Origin: Natrinema salifodinae
GTDB taxonomy: Archaea > Halobacteriota > Halobacteria > Halobacteriales > Natrialbaceae
DNA: 64,000 nt
Direction: 5' to 3'
NCBI RefSeq assembly: GCF_900110455.1
Contig: NZ_FOIS01000002.1
Span: 124,001 to 188,000 of the forward strand
Shown: positions 53,810 through 62,650 of the stretch, piece by piece
Layout of the letters: each line of letters begins with the position of its first letter
How positions within the stretch are numbered: the first letter of the stretch is position 1
Program-made: the position numbers and the translations under genes
The notes under the pieces: generated by a model
Told to the model about the DNA's origin: nothing
What the model saw: only the letters and a program-made list of their open reading frames with translations
The model's database searches: none

Positions 53810-54514
53810 CTACCCGCCGAGGAACTGCTGGCGGACCTCGTCGTCGTTCAGCAGGGCCTCGCCGGCGTCCTCGTATCGGTTCGAGCCCTGAACGAGGACG
53901 TAGCCCCGGTCGCAGCGGCGCAAGGCCTCCTTCGCGTTTTGTTCGACGACCAGGACGGCGGTACCGTTGGCGTTGATCGCGTCGACGTGGTCGAACATCT
54001 CGTCGACGAGGTCGGGGGCCAAACCCGCGCTGGGTTCGTCGAGCAACAACAGGTCGGGATCGAGCATCAGCGCGCGCCCCATCGCGACCATCTGCTGTTG
54101 GCCGCCGCTCATCGAGCCCGCCTTCTGATCCTGTCGCTCGCGTAGCACGGGGAACTGATCGAACACGCTCTCGAGCGCCGCCTCCGGCACCTCGTCGAGG
54201 ATGTACGCGCCCATCTCGAGGTTCTCGCGGACCGTCAGCGACGGGAAGACGTTGTCGTTCTGGGGAACGTAGCCGATTCCCTCGTGGATGATCTCGTCGG
54301 GCGAGCGGCCGGTGATGTCCGCCCGCTTGAACTCGACCGTGCCCCCCATGTACGTCGTCAGTCCGAAGACGGATTTCATGGCCGTCGACTTCCCGGCGCC
54401 GTTGGGGCCGACGATGACCACGTACTCGTCTTCGGCCACCTCGAGATCGATACCGTGCAGGATCTGCAGGTCTCCGTAGCCGGCGTCGAGGTCCCTGACG
54501 TCGAGCATCGCCAT
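53810..54514 (-). CDS. livF: ABC transporter ATPase LivF
   Basis: 234 residues. One of two ATPases driving branched-chain amino-acid uptake. Walker A VGPNGAGKS, LSGGQ equivalent MSGGQQQMVAMGRALM, Walker B LLLLDEPSAGLAP, and switch His replaced by the VVEQN form usual in LivF. The start codon shares its first base with the last base of the livG stop. Last gene of the livHMGF operon, convergent with the permuted binding-protein gene. Confidence 0.95.
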   Translation of the reverse strand: MAMLDVRDLDAGYGDLQILHGIDLEVAEDEYVVIVGPNGAGKSTAMKSVFGLTTYMGGTVEFKRADITGRSPDEIIHEGIGYVPQNDNVFPSLTVRENLEMGAYILDEVPEAALESVFDQFPVLRERQDQKAGSMSGGQQQMVAMGRALMLDPDLLLLDEPSAGLAPDLVDEMFDHVDAINANGTAVLVVEQNAKEALRRCDRGYVLVQGSNRYEDAGEALLNDDEVRQQFLGG

Positions 54515-55347
54515 CAGACCTCACCTCCGAGATAGGCTTCGATGACCCGCTCGTTCGAGGTGATCGCGCCGGGCGTCCCCTCGGCCAGGACCGACCCCTG
54601 GTGCATGACGATGACCCGCTCGCAGTTCTCCATGATGAGATCCATGTCGTGTTCGACGATCAGAAACGTGTACCCCTCCTCGCGGAGGTCGTGGACGTGT
54701 TCGAGCAGCTTCTTCTCGAGCGTGGGGTTGACACCCGCGAACGGCTCGTCGAGCAGGAGCATCTCCGGATCGGTCATCAACGCGCGCGCCAACTCGAGTA
54801 GTTTTCGCTGGCCGCCCGAGAGTGTCCCCGCTTTCTCCTCCGCGAGGTGCTGAATCTCGAAAAATTCGAGGGTACCCCACACGCGTTCCAGGAGCTCGCG
54901 CTCCTCCCGGACGACGTCCCGGCGGGCGACCGGCAGCACCGATCGCCAGAGCGCTTCGCCCCGCTGGCGTTTCGCCGGCAGCATCAGATTCTCGAGGACT
55001 GTCATGTTCGCCATCTCCCGAGCGATCTGGAACGTCCGAACGAGACCGTACTCGGCACAGTAGTAGGGCCTGATGCCGGTGATGTCCTCTCCCTGGAACG
55101 TCACCGTCCCGGCGTCTGGTTCGTGGATCCCCGTGATGCAGTTGAACGTCGTCGACTTCCCGGCGCCGTTGGGACCGATCAGTCCGGTCATCGACCCCGA
55201 CTCGACCGCGAACGTCGCGCCGTCGACGGCCGTGATCCCGCCGAAGCGCTTGACCAGGCCGTCGACGGCCAGTTCGACGTCGTCCATCGATCGATCGGGG
55301 CGCTCGCTCGTCAGGGAGTCGGTGGATTCGGCGGTCGTATCGCTCAC
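54514..55347 (-). CDS. livG: ABC transporter ATPase LivG
   Basis: 277 residues. Walker A IGPNGAGKST, signature LSGGQRKLLELARALM, Walker B MLLLDEPFAGVNP, H-loop VEHDMDLIMEN. It starts with a 25-residue Thr/Ser/Asp tail before the ATPase core. Overlaps livM by four bases. The C-terminal EGTPGAITSNERVIEAYLG is the LivG-type tail. Confidence 0.95.
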   Translation of the reverse strand: MSDTTAESTDSLTSERPDRSMDDVELAVDGLVKRFGGITAVDGATFAVESGSMTGLIGPNGAGKSTTFNCITGIHEPDAGTVTFQGEDITGIRPYYCAEYGLVRTFQIAREMANMTVLENLMLPAKRQRGEALWRSVLPVARRDVVREERELLERVWGTLEFFEIQHLAEEKAGTLSGGQRKLLELARALMTDPEMLLLDEPFAGVNPTLEKKLLEHVHDLREEGYTFLIVEHDMDLIMENCERVIVMHQGSVLAEGTPGAITSNERVIEAYLGGEV

Positions 55348-56684
55348 TGGGTATCACCTCCGCGATCGGAATCGGTTCCAGGTCCGGCTGGGGTCTCGCC
55401 TCCGGCCTCGGCGACGGGTCGATCCGTCAGGGGGATCGCTGCCGCCGCCTCCTCCCGATGGCCGAGCAGCCCGTCGGACCGCCGATGCATGAGGAGGACG
55501 AGCGCGACGCCCATCAGCACGAACTGCAGCGTCAGGAACTCGTCGAAGGTGTACCGCAGGAGCGGCGCCGGGTTCGCCGAGAGCAGCGGCGCCACGGCGC
55601 CGGCGAACGTGTTCGGCGCGTCGCCGACCGTGATGACCTCCTCGATCAGACGGCGCACGTAGCGTGGCCCCTCGAACAGCACCGCGACGAAGAGCCCAGA
55701 GCCGAGGACGCTGCCGGTGTTCGAACCGGCGCCACCGATTATCAGTGCGATCCAGATGTAGAACGTGACGTGCGGTCGGAACGCCGTCGGCGTCACGCCG
55801 GTGCGGCGGAACCGCCAGAGGATGCCGGCCAGGCCCATCAGAGCACAGCCGAGCACGAACACCTTGATCTTGAATCGATTCGTGTTCTTCCCGAGCGATT
55901 GGGCGGCCTCCTCGTCCTCGCGGATCGCTTTGAGGACGCGTCCGAACGGCGATCGACTGGTCCGCTGGATGAGCCAATAGAACCCGATCAGGACGAGTAC
56001 GAGCACGATCGAATAGGCCAGCGACCGCGCCTGCGTCGGCCCGAAGCCGAACAGGTCGTTCGTGAGGTCGACGAACGAGGAGAACACCTCGAGCTCGAAG
56101 ATGACGTTCATCGGATCGCCGTAGTTTCGAGTGAGACCGCGACCGCCGCCGGTCCCCAGTTCGGCCCCGAGGACGGAGAACCGCTGGGCCGCGCCCGAGG
56201 TGAGCCCCAACCGGACGATCTCCGCGAACGCGATCGTCGTGATCGCGAAGTAGTCGGCCCGAAGGCGCAACGCGGGGATCGCGACGACCAGGCCCGCCAG
56301 GCCGGCGGCGGCGACGCCCCCGGCGATCGCGATCGGCATCGGGAGCCCGAGCCCCGGGTACTGCGCGGCGCCGGTCGGATCGACCGGTTTCGCCAGCATC
56401 ATCGTCACGTACAGGCCGATCGCCATGAACCCCGCGACGCCGATGTTGAACAGACCGGTGTACCCCCAGTGGAGGTTCAGCGCCAGCGTGACCATGCCGT
56501 AGACGGCGATCAGGTAGGTCATCCGCCGCAAGGTGTTGACGATCCCGTCGAGGGAGTAGCCGAGCGCGAGTCCGATCGCCGCGTAGACGAGATAGATCGC
56601 CGCGAAGGCTACGAGGATCTTCACGGCGTCCCGTTCCCAGAGCGCTTCCAGTCGAGCCCGTGTGTCCGTCGCGTTCACGCTCAT
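55344..56684 (-). CDS. livM: ABC transporter permease LivM
   Basis: 446 residues, with about 9-10 membrane segments and the LivM hallmark HWGYTGLFNIGVAGFMAIG. Then comes RSPFGRVLKAIREDEEAAQSLG, the coupling helix that contacts the ATPase. A Gly/Pro/Ser tail ends the protein. Overlaps livH and livG by four bases each. Confidence 0.94.
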   Translation of the reverse strand: MSVNATDTRARLEALWERDAVKILVAFAAIYLVYAAIGLALGYSLDGIVNTLRRMTYLIAVYGMVTLALNLHWGYTGLFNIGVAGFMAIGLYVTMMLAKPVDPTGAAQYPGLGLPMPIAIAGGVAAAGLAGLVVAIPALRLRADYFAITTIAFAEIVRLGLTSGAAQRFSVLGAELGTGGGRGLTRNYGDPMNVIFELEVFSSFVDLTNDLFGFGPTQARSLAYSIVLVLVLIGFYWLIQRTSRSPFGRVLKAIREDEEAAQSLGKNTNRFKIKVFVLGCALMGLAGILWRFRRTGVTPTAFRPHVTFYIWIALIIGGAGSNTGSVLGSGLFVAVLFEGPRYVRRLIEEVITVGDAPNTFAGAVAPLLSANPAPLLRYTFDEFLTLQFVLMGVALVLLMHRRSDGLLGHREEAAAAIPLTDRPVAEAGGETPAGPGTDSDRGGDTQ

Positions 56685-57793
56685 GCCGTCGTCTTCCCTC
56701 CGAAGAGTCCAGACGGTCTGATTAGCAGGACGAGGATCATCAGCAGGAACGCGGTGATCGTCGTGAAGTCACCGCCGGGGAGCCAGATCATCGACATGTG
56801 CATGCCGACGCCGATGACCAGGCCGCCGAAGATGGCCCCGTAGATCGAGCCGATCCCGCCGAGGATCACCGCCGCGAAGATCAGCAACAGCAGCAACCAC
56901 CCGAACTGCCAGTCGATCGTGCCCGTCCACAGCACCATGAGATAGCCCGCGGTACCGGCGAGGCCGCCGCCGATCAGCCAGGTCCACCGGATCACCCGTT
57001 CGGTCGGGATGCCGGTGACGAGGGCCAGGTCTCGGTTGTCCGACATCGCTCGCATCGCTTTCCCGAGTTTCGTCCGCTGGAGCAAGAAGTGAACGCCGAG
57101 CATCAGTGCAACCGCGGCGACGATCAACGTCGCGTCGTGGGCGCCGATCGACACGTAGCCGTCGACCAGCAGGAAATCGACGGATGGTACGCTCGCGGTC
57201 GTGCCGCGCGTGCTGCTCGAGTAGACGAACACGAGGACGTAGCGAAGTGCGAACGCCACGCCGATGCTCGTGATCAGCAGCGGAATACCGCCCGATCCTC
57301 GGACCGGTTTGAAAGCGAAGCGGTCGATCAGCAACACGAAAAGCGCCGTCGCGACGCCGGCCACGAGCAGGCCGGCGAGGACGGCGATCGGCGTCGCGGT
57401 GATCGCGATGTCGAGTTGTGCTCCGGAAACCTCGCGCTGAGGCGCGACGAGGACGAGCGGACCGACGCTCGCGACACCCCAGCCAGCGACGAGGTACGTG
57501 ACTCCCCACCCGAAAAACGCACCCGTCGTCACGTAGTCTCCGTGAGCGAAGTTCGCGAAGTTGAGGATGCTGTAGGTCATCGAGAGCCCGATCCCAGCGA
57601 GCCCGATGATCAGCCCGTAGAGGATTCCTTCCGTCACGTATCGAGCGACACGTGAGAGACTGTACGTTCCGTTTGCGAGACCGAGAATCAGGTCCCCCAG
57701 CAACGCCACAGCACCGATCCCCACGACCAGTAACAGGAGCTGCTCGGACGAGAGACTTCGACCCCGATTGACCGCCTCATCTACTGTAGACAT
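56681..57793 (-). CDS. livH: ABC transporter permease LivH
   Basis: 370 residues, about 9-10 membrane segments. LivH motifs: NFAHGDYVTTGAFFGWG, TKLGKAMRAMSDNRDLALVTGI (coupling loop), and GGIGSIYGAIFGGLVIG. First gene of the operon. A minus-strand TATA-like catataac (57835-57843) about 45 bases upstream suggests a short leader. Ligand preference is not given by the sequence. Confidence 0.94.
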   Translation of the reverse strand: MSTVDEAVNRGRSLSSEQLLLLVVGIGAVALLGDLILGLANGTYSLSRVARYVTEGILYGLIIGLAGIGLSMTYSILNFANFAHGDYVTTGAFFGWGVTYLVAGWGVASVGPLVLVAPQREVSGAQLDIAITATPIAVLAGLLVAGVATALFVLLIDRFAFKPVRGSGGIPLLITSIGVAFALRYVLVFVYSSSTRGTTASVPSVDFLLVDGYVSIGAHDATLIVAAVALMLGVHFLLQRTKLGKAMRAMSDNRDLALVTGIPTERVIRWTWLIGGGLAGTAGYLMVLWTGTIDWQFGWLLLLLIFAAVILGGIGSIYGAIFGGLVIGVGMHMSMIWLPGGDFTTITAFLLMILVLLIRPSGLFGGKTTA

Positions 57794-58090
57794 GCACAGA
57801 CCTCCGTACGGGTCGATACTTTCAGCGTACCGTGTTATATGTTATGGTGGGCCTTGACAATATATGCCAATCTAATGGCGAATGATTCAATTTCCTTATA
57901 TGGGTGAACGTGAGAAAACGTTCGAGAAGGACTGCGGTCGATGTTTTCCGTTACTACCTGGGTGCGAGACTGTCGAAGTGTTCACCGACCACCCCACGAT
58001 TTATCATAATATAGTTATTCGTTATCAGCGATGATAAATGCGGGCTGCGAATGTAAGGCTTTAGGACCCCGGGGGGCAGTCGCATAACGT
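57794..58090. promoter_or_regulatory. Divergent promoter region of livH and the NSS symporter
   Basis: 297 bases, partly A/T-rich (57830-57905). Contains an inverted repeat tttatcat / atgataaa at 58000-58007 and 58031-58038 with a 23-base spacer. Two ttat(t/c) units sit in between. Probably holds both promoters and an operator. Confidence 0.5.
58000..58038. promoter_or_regulatory. Inverted repeat, candidate operator upstream of the symporter gene
   Basis: Eight-base perfect arms tttatcat (58000-58007) and atgataaa (58031-58038), 23 bases apart, 53 bases before the symporter ATG. The A/T-rich core with gttattcgttatc may hold the TATA box. Confidence 0.5.
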
Positions 58091-59488
58091 ATGGCACAAC
58101 GTGAGACGTGGGCAACGAGAACAGGGTTCATCCTCGCTGCGGTCGGGAGCGCAGTGGGGCTCGGAAACATCTGGCGGTTCCCGTTCGTCGCGGGCGAAGG
58201 CGGGGGCGCGGCGTTCCTCGTCATGTACCTGCTGTTCGTCGGGCTCATCGGGTTCCCGGCGATTCTCGTCGAGTTCGTCGTCGGCCGCCGGACGGAGCGC
58301 AATCCGGTCGGCGCGCTGATGCAACTGGGCGGCAACACCTGGAAGTACATCGGCGGGGTGTTCATCGTCACCGGCTTCGTGATCCTGTCGTACTACAGCG
58401 TGGTCGCCGGCTGGTTCATTCGCTACTTCCTGGAAGGCCTCCGCAGCAGCTACGCGAGCCAGCTCGCGGGCTTCGAGAGCGCCGCCGCCGAGGCCGGCGC
58501 CCCGGTCGCGGCCGTCATGTTCGGTGAGCTGTCGACCGGCATCGACGCGTTCGTCTTCCACACACTGTTCATGGCGGTGACGATCGGCGTCGTCGCGCTC
58601 GGTATCCGTCGCGGCATCGAGCTCGCGACGAAGCTGATGGTGCCGGCGATCGTCCTTCTGCTCGTCGGAATGGCCGTCTGGGCGTTCACCCTTTCCGGGT
58701 CGAGCGCAGGCTACGAGTACTACCTGTCGCCGGAGTTCGGCGTCATCCTCGACAACTGGACGAGCCTGCTCCCGGCCGCGGCCGGCCAGGCGTTCTTCAC
58801 GCTCTCGCTCGGGATGGGCGTGATGATCACCTACGCGTCCTACCTCGGCGAGGACCGGAACCTGACCAAGGACGCGCTCACGATCATCGGGTTCGACACC
58901 GGCATTGCGTTCCTGACCGGCCTGGTCGTGTTCCCGATCTTCTTCGCGGCGGGGATCACTGAGCCCGGCGAGGGCGGTCCCGGTGCGATCTTCGTGTCGA
59001 TGACCGAGGCGTTCGCGACCCTCTCCGGCGGTCGCATCCTCGGGATCCTGTTCTTCGGCACCGTCGCGATCGCGGCGCTGTCGAGCGCGATCTCGCTGCT
59101 CGAAGTCGTAACGGCGTATCTGATCGACGAGAAGGGCGTCGAGCGGTGGAAGGCGTCTCTGGGGATGGGTGGCGTCATCTACCTGCTCGGCGTGCCCGTC
59201 ACGTTCGACCTGATCTTCCTCGACCTGCTCGACCTGTTCGCGGACGGTATCCTGCTCGTGTTCGGCGCGCTCGTGTTGATGATCCTGGTCGGCTGGATCG
59301 CACCGCAGTTCGCCGTCGAGGAGCTCTCGAAGGGGATCGGGGACCTCGGTTCGCTCGGCCAGGCGTGGATCTGGGCGGTCCGCGTCCCGATCATCATCGT
59401 GCTGCTCGTCTCCCTGTCGCTGGGCGTCATGGACTACGTCGAGTTCCTCACCACGGACTTCTCGGGCTGGTTAACCGAGAACCTGTAA
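58091..59488 (+). CDS. Sodium-dependent transporter, NSS (SNF) family
   Basis: 465 residues, about 12 membrane segments of the LeuT fold. Family signatures: WATRTGFILAAVGSAVGLGN (first unwound helix with Na+ ligands), IWRFPFVAGEGGGAAFLVMY, and late FFTLSLGMGVMITYASYLGE. It takes up an amino acid or related solute with sodium, in keeping with a high-salt lifestyle. Substrate not readable. Divergent from the liv operon. Confidence 0.93.
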   Translation: MAQRETWATRTGFILAAVGSAVGLGNIWRFPFVAGEGGGAAFLVMYLLFVGLIGFPAILVEFVVGRRTERNPVGALMQLGGNTWKYIGGVFIVTGFVILSYYSVVAGWFIRYFLEGLRSSYASQLAGFESAAAEAGAPVAAVMFGELSTGIDAFVFHTLFMAVTIGVVALGIRRGIELATKLMVPAIVLLLVGMAVWAFTLSGSSAGYEYYLSPEFGVILDNWTSLLPAAAGQAFFTLSLGMGVMITYASYLGEDRNLTKDALTIIGFDTGIAFLTGLVVFPIFFAAGITEPGEGGPGAIFVSMTEAFATLSGGRILGILFFGTVAIAALSSAISLLEVVTAYLIDEKGVERWKASLGMGGVIYLLGVPVTFDLIFLDLLDLFADGILLVFGALVLMILVGWIAPQFAVEELSKGIGDLGSLGQAWIWAVRVPIIIVLLVSLSLGVMDYVEFLTTDFSGWLTENL

Positions 59489-59581
59489 TCCGTACGCGTA
59501 ACGACTGCTGACCGACGATCCGTCGGCGATTCGGATTCAGACTCAGACCGGTCTCCGGTTCCGGAGTCCTTTTTCGTTCTT

Positions 59582-60316
59582 TCAGGCCTCGCCGTACACC
59601 GGCACGGCGGCGCCGCTGGTCACCGCCGCGCCGTCGCTACAGAGGAAGGCCATCACGTCCGCGATCTCGCTCGGATCGACCCACGAGTCGTGGTCCGCGT
59701 CGGGCATCATCTCTCGATTCATCGGCGTGTCGATCACGCTGGGCATGACGCAGTTGGCTCGGACGGTCCCGCGGTTCTCCTCCGCGAGCGTCTCAGTGAG
59801 GATTCGGATGCCGGCCTTGGTGATCCGATAGGGACCGTCGCCCTCGCCGCCCTCGAGCGACGAGCGCGCGCTGACGCTGACGATCGCCCCCTCCGATTCC
59901 TGTAGGTGCGACAGGGCGTGTTTGGACGCGAGGAAGGCGGTCTTCAGGTTGACGTCTACGAGGAGCCCGAACTCCTCGAGGTCGGTGTCCTCAACGTGGT
60001 CGCCGCCCCGCCAGGTCCCGGCGATGTTCAACAGGTGGTCGAGCCGCCCGTGGTCGGCGACGACGGTCGACACCAGGTCGGCGACGTCGTCCTCGTCGGT
60101 CAGGTCGGCCTCGTAGAACGCGAGGGCGGATTCGTCGTCAGGATCGCGCTCGAGTTGGCTGTCCTCGTCGTCCGGCGCAATCACGTCGACGGCACAGACC
60201 GTTGCCCCCGCCGCGAGGAAGCGATCGACGGCGGCGCTGCCGAGCGCGCCGCTCGCACCGGTGATCACCGCAACGGTTCCCTCGAAGTCGACGTCGAAAT
60301 CGGTCGCGACTGCCAT
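59582..60316 (-). CDS. Short-chain dehydrogenase/reductase
   Basis: 244 residues. Classic SDR: cofactor motif TGASGALGSAAV, LLNIAGTW (NAG-like), catalytic Ser in VSVSARSSLE and the YxxxK pair in PYRITKAG. The C-terminus ends SGAAVPVYGEA. NAD versus NADP preference is suggested to be NAD by the acidic residue after strand 2 (AVDV). Substrate unknown. The ATG at 60316 matches the family start. Confidence 0.91.
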   Translation of the reverse strand: MAVATDFDVDFEGTVAVITGASGALGSAAVDRFLAAGATVCAVDVIAPDDEDSQLERDPDDESALAFYEADLTDEDDVADLVSTVVADHGRLDHLLNIAGTWRGGDHVEDTDLEEFGLLVDVNLKTAFLASKHALSHLQESEGAIVSVSARSSLEGGEGDGPYRITKAGIRILTETLAEENRGTVRANCVMPSVIDTPMNREMMPDADHDSWVDPSEIADVMAFLCSDGAAVTSGAAVPVYGEA

Positions 60317-60413
60317 GGTCGATACTGTGCGATCGGTTCGCATCAAAGGAGGGGGCGACCGCCAGCAAGTGCGACGCGTCGCGTCTCGGCGTCGGTCGCG
60401 ACGTTCGAAGACG

Positions 60414-60857
60414 CTACGCGGGCGTCGGCGGCAGCGCGGCCCGTTCGAACCAGAACTCCGCGACCGCGTCAGCCAGATCGTCGTACCCCTCGGGATCGGT
60501 GGGCTTCCTGAGATAGGCATTGACTGCGAGTTCGTAGCGCTCGCGGACCGTCCCGAAGGTCGTCGAGCAGGCCAAGACGAGGACGGGAAGCCGGGTGAGA
60601 ACCGGCTCGTCCGTGAGGGCTTCGAGGAGTTCTCGACCGTCCGACTCGGACGGATCGAGATCCAGCAAGAGGAAATCCGGGAGCGACGACTCGCCGTCGT
60701 GGTCGGTCAGGAGGCCGAGCGCTTCGGTACCGTCGGTGACTGCGCGGATCGACGTCTCCGTGTCCAATCCCTCGAACGCCTCGCGAATGCGGCGAGCGTC
60801 CGTCGGATCGTCCTCGACAAGGAGAACGCCGACCGGGTCTGTGGGCTGCTTGCTCAT
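60414..60857 (-). CDS. Response regulator receiver-domain protein
   Basis: 147 residues, a stand-alone receiver domain. Acidic pocket EDD in LLVEDDPTDARR, phosphoacceptor Asp in FLLLDLDPSESDG, and Lys in YLRKPTDPEG. No DNA-binding output domain. Resembles the Rcp1-like receivers common in haloarchaea. Its cognate histidine kinase is not in the window. Confidence 0.9.
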   Translation of the reverse strand: MSKQPTDPVGVLLVEDDPTDARRIREAFEGLDTETSIRAVTDGTEALGLLTDHDGESSLPDFLLLDLDPSESDGRELLEALTDEPVLTRLPVLVLACSTTFGTVRERYELAVNAYLRKPTDPEGYDDLADAVAEFWFERAALPPTPA

Positions 60858-61052
60858 ATGAGTCTCATTGATACTGCTATCCGCCGGCGCTGGTTGCTTG
60901 TGTCATCCGATCCACTGACTATCTCTATCTAGTCAAGACGTCCGTTTAAGGGTACTTGCTAGATGCTTTGGGCCTCGAGAATCGGATCGGCTTTCGCCCG
61001 CTGGAGTCGGCGTCATCGGTATCGCCATCGGCATTGCCGTCGCCGGGATCGA

Positions 61053-61442
61053 TCAGTCCCCGACGGTCGTCACGGTGACCGTCCGCGTTCGCGGCCCATC
61101 ACACTCGACAACCATTACCGACTGCCAGGTGCCGAGCGCCAGGTCGCCGTCCTCGATCGGGATCGTGACGTCCGAGCCGATCAGCGCCGCTCGAAGGTGC
61201 GAGTCGGCGTTTCCATCCAACTCATCGTGCGCGTGTCCCTCGTCCGGCACGAGTTCCCGGAGAAACGACTCGAGATCTCCGCGCAGCCTGGGTTCGTCCT
61301 CTTGGACGACCACCCCCGCCGTCGTATGTCGGACGAATACCGTACAGGTCCCCGACTCGCAGTCGTCGGGGACGGCCGCGGCGATGCGATCTGTCACGTC
61401 GACGGTCGTCAGTTCGGCGTCCGTCTCGACGGTGAACTCCAT
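61053..61442 (-). CDS. YjbQ family protein (UPF0047)
   Basis: 129 residues. Conserved blocks are CTVFVRHTTAGVVVQEDEP and HLRAALIGSDVTIPIEDGDLALGTWQSVM. The family forms trimers with His and other residues lining a pocket; a thiamine-phosphate synthase-like side activity has been reported for some members, but the physiological role is unsettled. It begins 22 bases after the HEAT-repeat gene ends, on the same strand. Confidence 0.93.
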   Translation of the reverse strand: MEFTVETDAELTTVDVTDRIAAAVPDDCESGTCTVFVRHTTAGVVVQEDEPRLRGDLESFLRELVPDEGHAHDELDGNADSHLRAALIGSDVTIPIEDGDLALGTWQSVMVVECDGPRTRTVTVTTVGD

Positions 61443-61464
61443 GGTCGAGACACGATCGCAGCGA

Positions 61465-62529
61465 CTACGAAAGTTGCTCCGTCGCCCACGCGGCGCGATC
61501 GCGCACGTTCGGCGCCGGATCCACCCTCGCGAGCGTCTCGAGACGCGGGGCGGCCGCGTCGACGCGTCCCTGGCCGAGCGCGACGCAGGCGTTCGCCCGC
61601 ACGTGCGCCTGGTTGTCCTCGAGCAGCGCGACCAGCCGGTCCCGAACGGGATCGATCGCGCGCCGGCATTGGGCGGCCAGGCGAGTGACCGTGACCGCGG
61701 CGATCGCCCGCGTGTCCGGATCGGACGACGAGAGCGCCGCCTCGAGCTCCGCACAGACCGGCTCGAGCGCGGTCGGCTCGGAGCGGGCTACGTCGCCCAG
61801 ACAGCCGAGCGCGTCGTAGCGCAGCGCCGCGTCGTCGTGTTCGACGAGCGCGGCAGCCTGCTCGACGAAGTCGAACGCAGGCACCGTCGCATCGGAGCCG
61901 GCCAGGCGACCGAGCGCGCGCAGGGTCAGTCGTCCGTTCGCGTCCGGATCGGCGGCCAGCGCGTCGGCGAGGACCGACGCCGCCGGTTCGACCGCTGTGG
62001 GGTGTGATCTCGAGACGCGCGCCAGGGCCCGTAGTCCCCGGCGATCGTAGCCGTCTCCGCGCGCCAGGACGACGGCGATCGACGCGGTGTGGTCGGCGAC
62101 GACGTCCGGTCGGTCCGCCGCGACGGCGGCGAGACAGCGCAGCAGCGCTCGCGTGACGTCGGCCGCCCCGTCCGATTCGCTCGATTCGTCCGACCCGTCG
62201 GTGAACTCGACGGCGACGATGACGATCGTGTCGACCGACGGCGCGACGTCGGCGGGCGCTTCGGCCGCCAGGTCGGCGAGGCAGGCGGCGACCTCGTCGC
62301 GGAAGTCGATCGACGGTTGCTCGAGTAGCGCCCGGAGCTTCGGAACCGTCGGGACGGCTGCCGCCGGCGTCCCTCGGTCGTCGATCGCAGCGCGAATCCG
62401 GCGGACCGCGGTCCGTTGTGTTTTCGATTCGGTATCATCGAGTTGCGCGAGAACCGACGGTAGATCGAACTCGGTCCCGGTGGTCCCCCGACCCCGGGGC
62501 TCGACGGTCTCGCCCCCGTCCCCATCCAT
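61465..62529 (-). CDS. HEAT-repeat protein
   Basis: 354 residues. Successive helical pairs resembling HEAT repeats: AVPTVPKLRALLEQPSIDFR, DEVAACLADLAAEAPADVA, RALARVSRSHPTAVEPAASV, DALGCLGDVARSEPTALEPV, and ANACVALGQGRVDAAAPRLE. Such scaffolds bind other proteins; a PBS-lyase-like role is possible but not implied. Glu/Asp-rich loops fit halophily. It lies between spoVR and yjbQ, perhaps in one transcription unit. Confidence 0.86.
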   Translation of the reverse strand: MDGDGGETVEPRGRGTTGTEFDLPSVLAQLDDTESKTQRTAVRRIRAAIDDRGTPAAAVPTVPKLRALLEQPSIDFRDEVAACLADLAAEAPADVAPSVDTIVIVAVEFTDGSDESSESDGAADVTRALLRCLAAVAADRPDVVADHTASIAVVLARGDGYDRRGLRALARVSRSHPTAVEPAASVLADALAADPDANGRLTLRALGRLAGSDATVPAFDFVEQAAALVEHDDAALRYDALGCLGDVARSEPTALEPVCAELEAALSSSDPDTRAIAAVTVTRLAAQCRRAIDPVRDRLVALLEDNQAHVRANACVALGQGRVDAAAPRLETLARVDPAPNVRDRAAWATEQLS

Positions 62530-62650
62530 CGTATCTCCTGCATGTACGATAATGGGGATAAGTATTCTGGCCGGATGCGCCGCAGTACGCCGCGGTCGCT
62601 GCTACGCCTCGAACTGATTCAGAGCGGAAAGACGGGGAGACCCGACCGCG

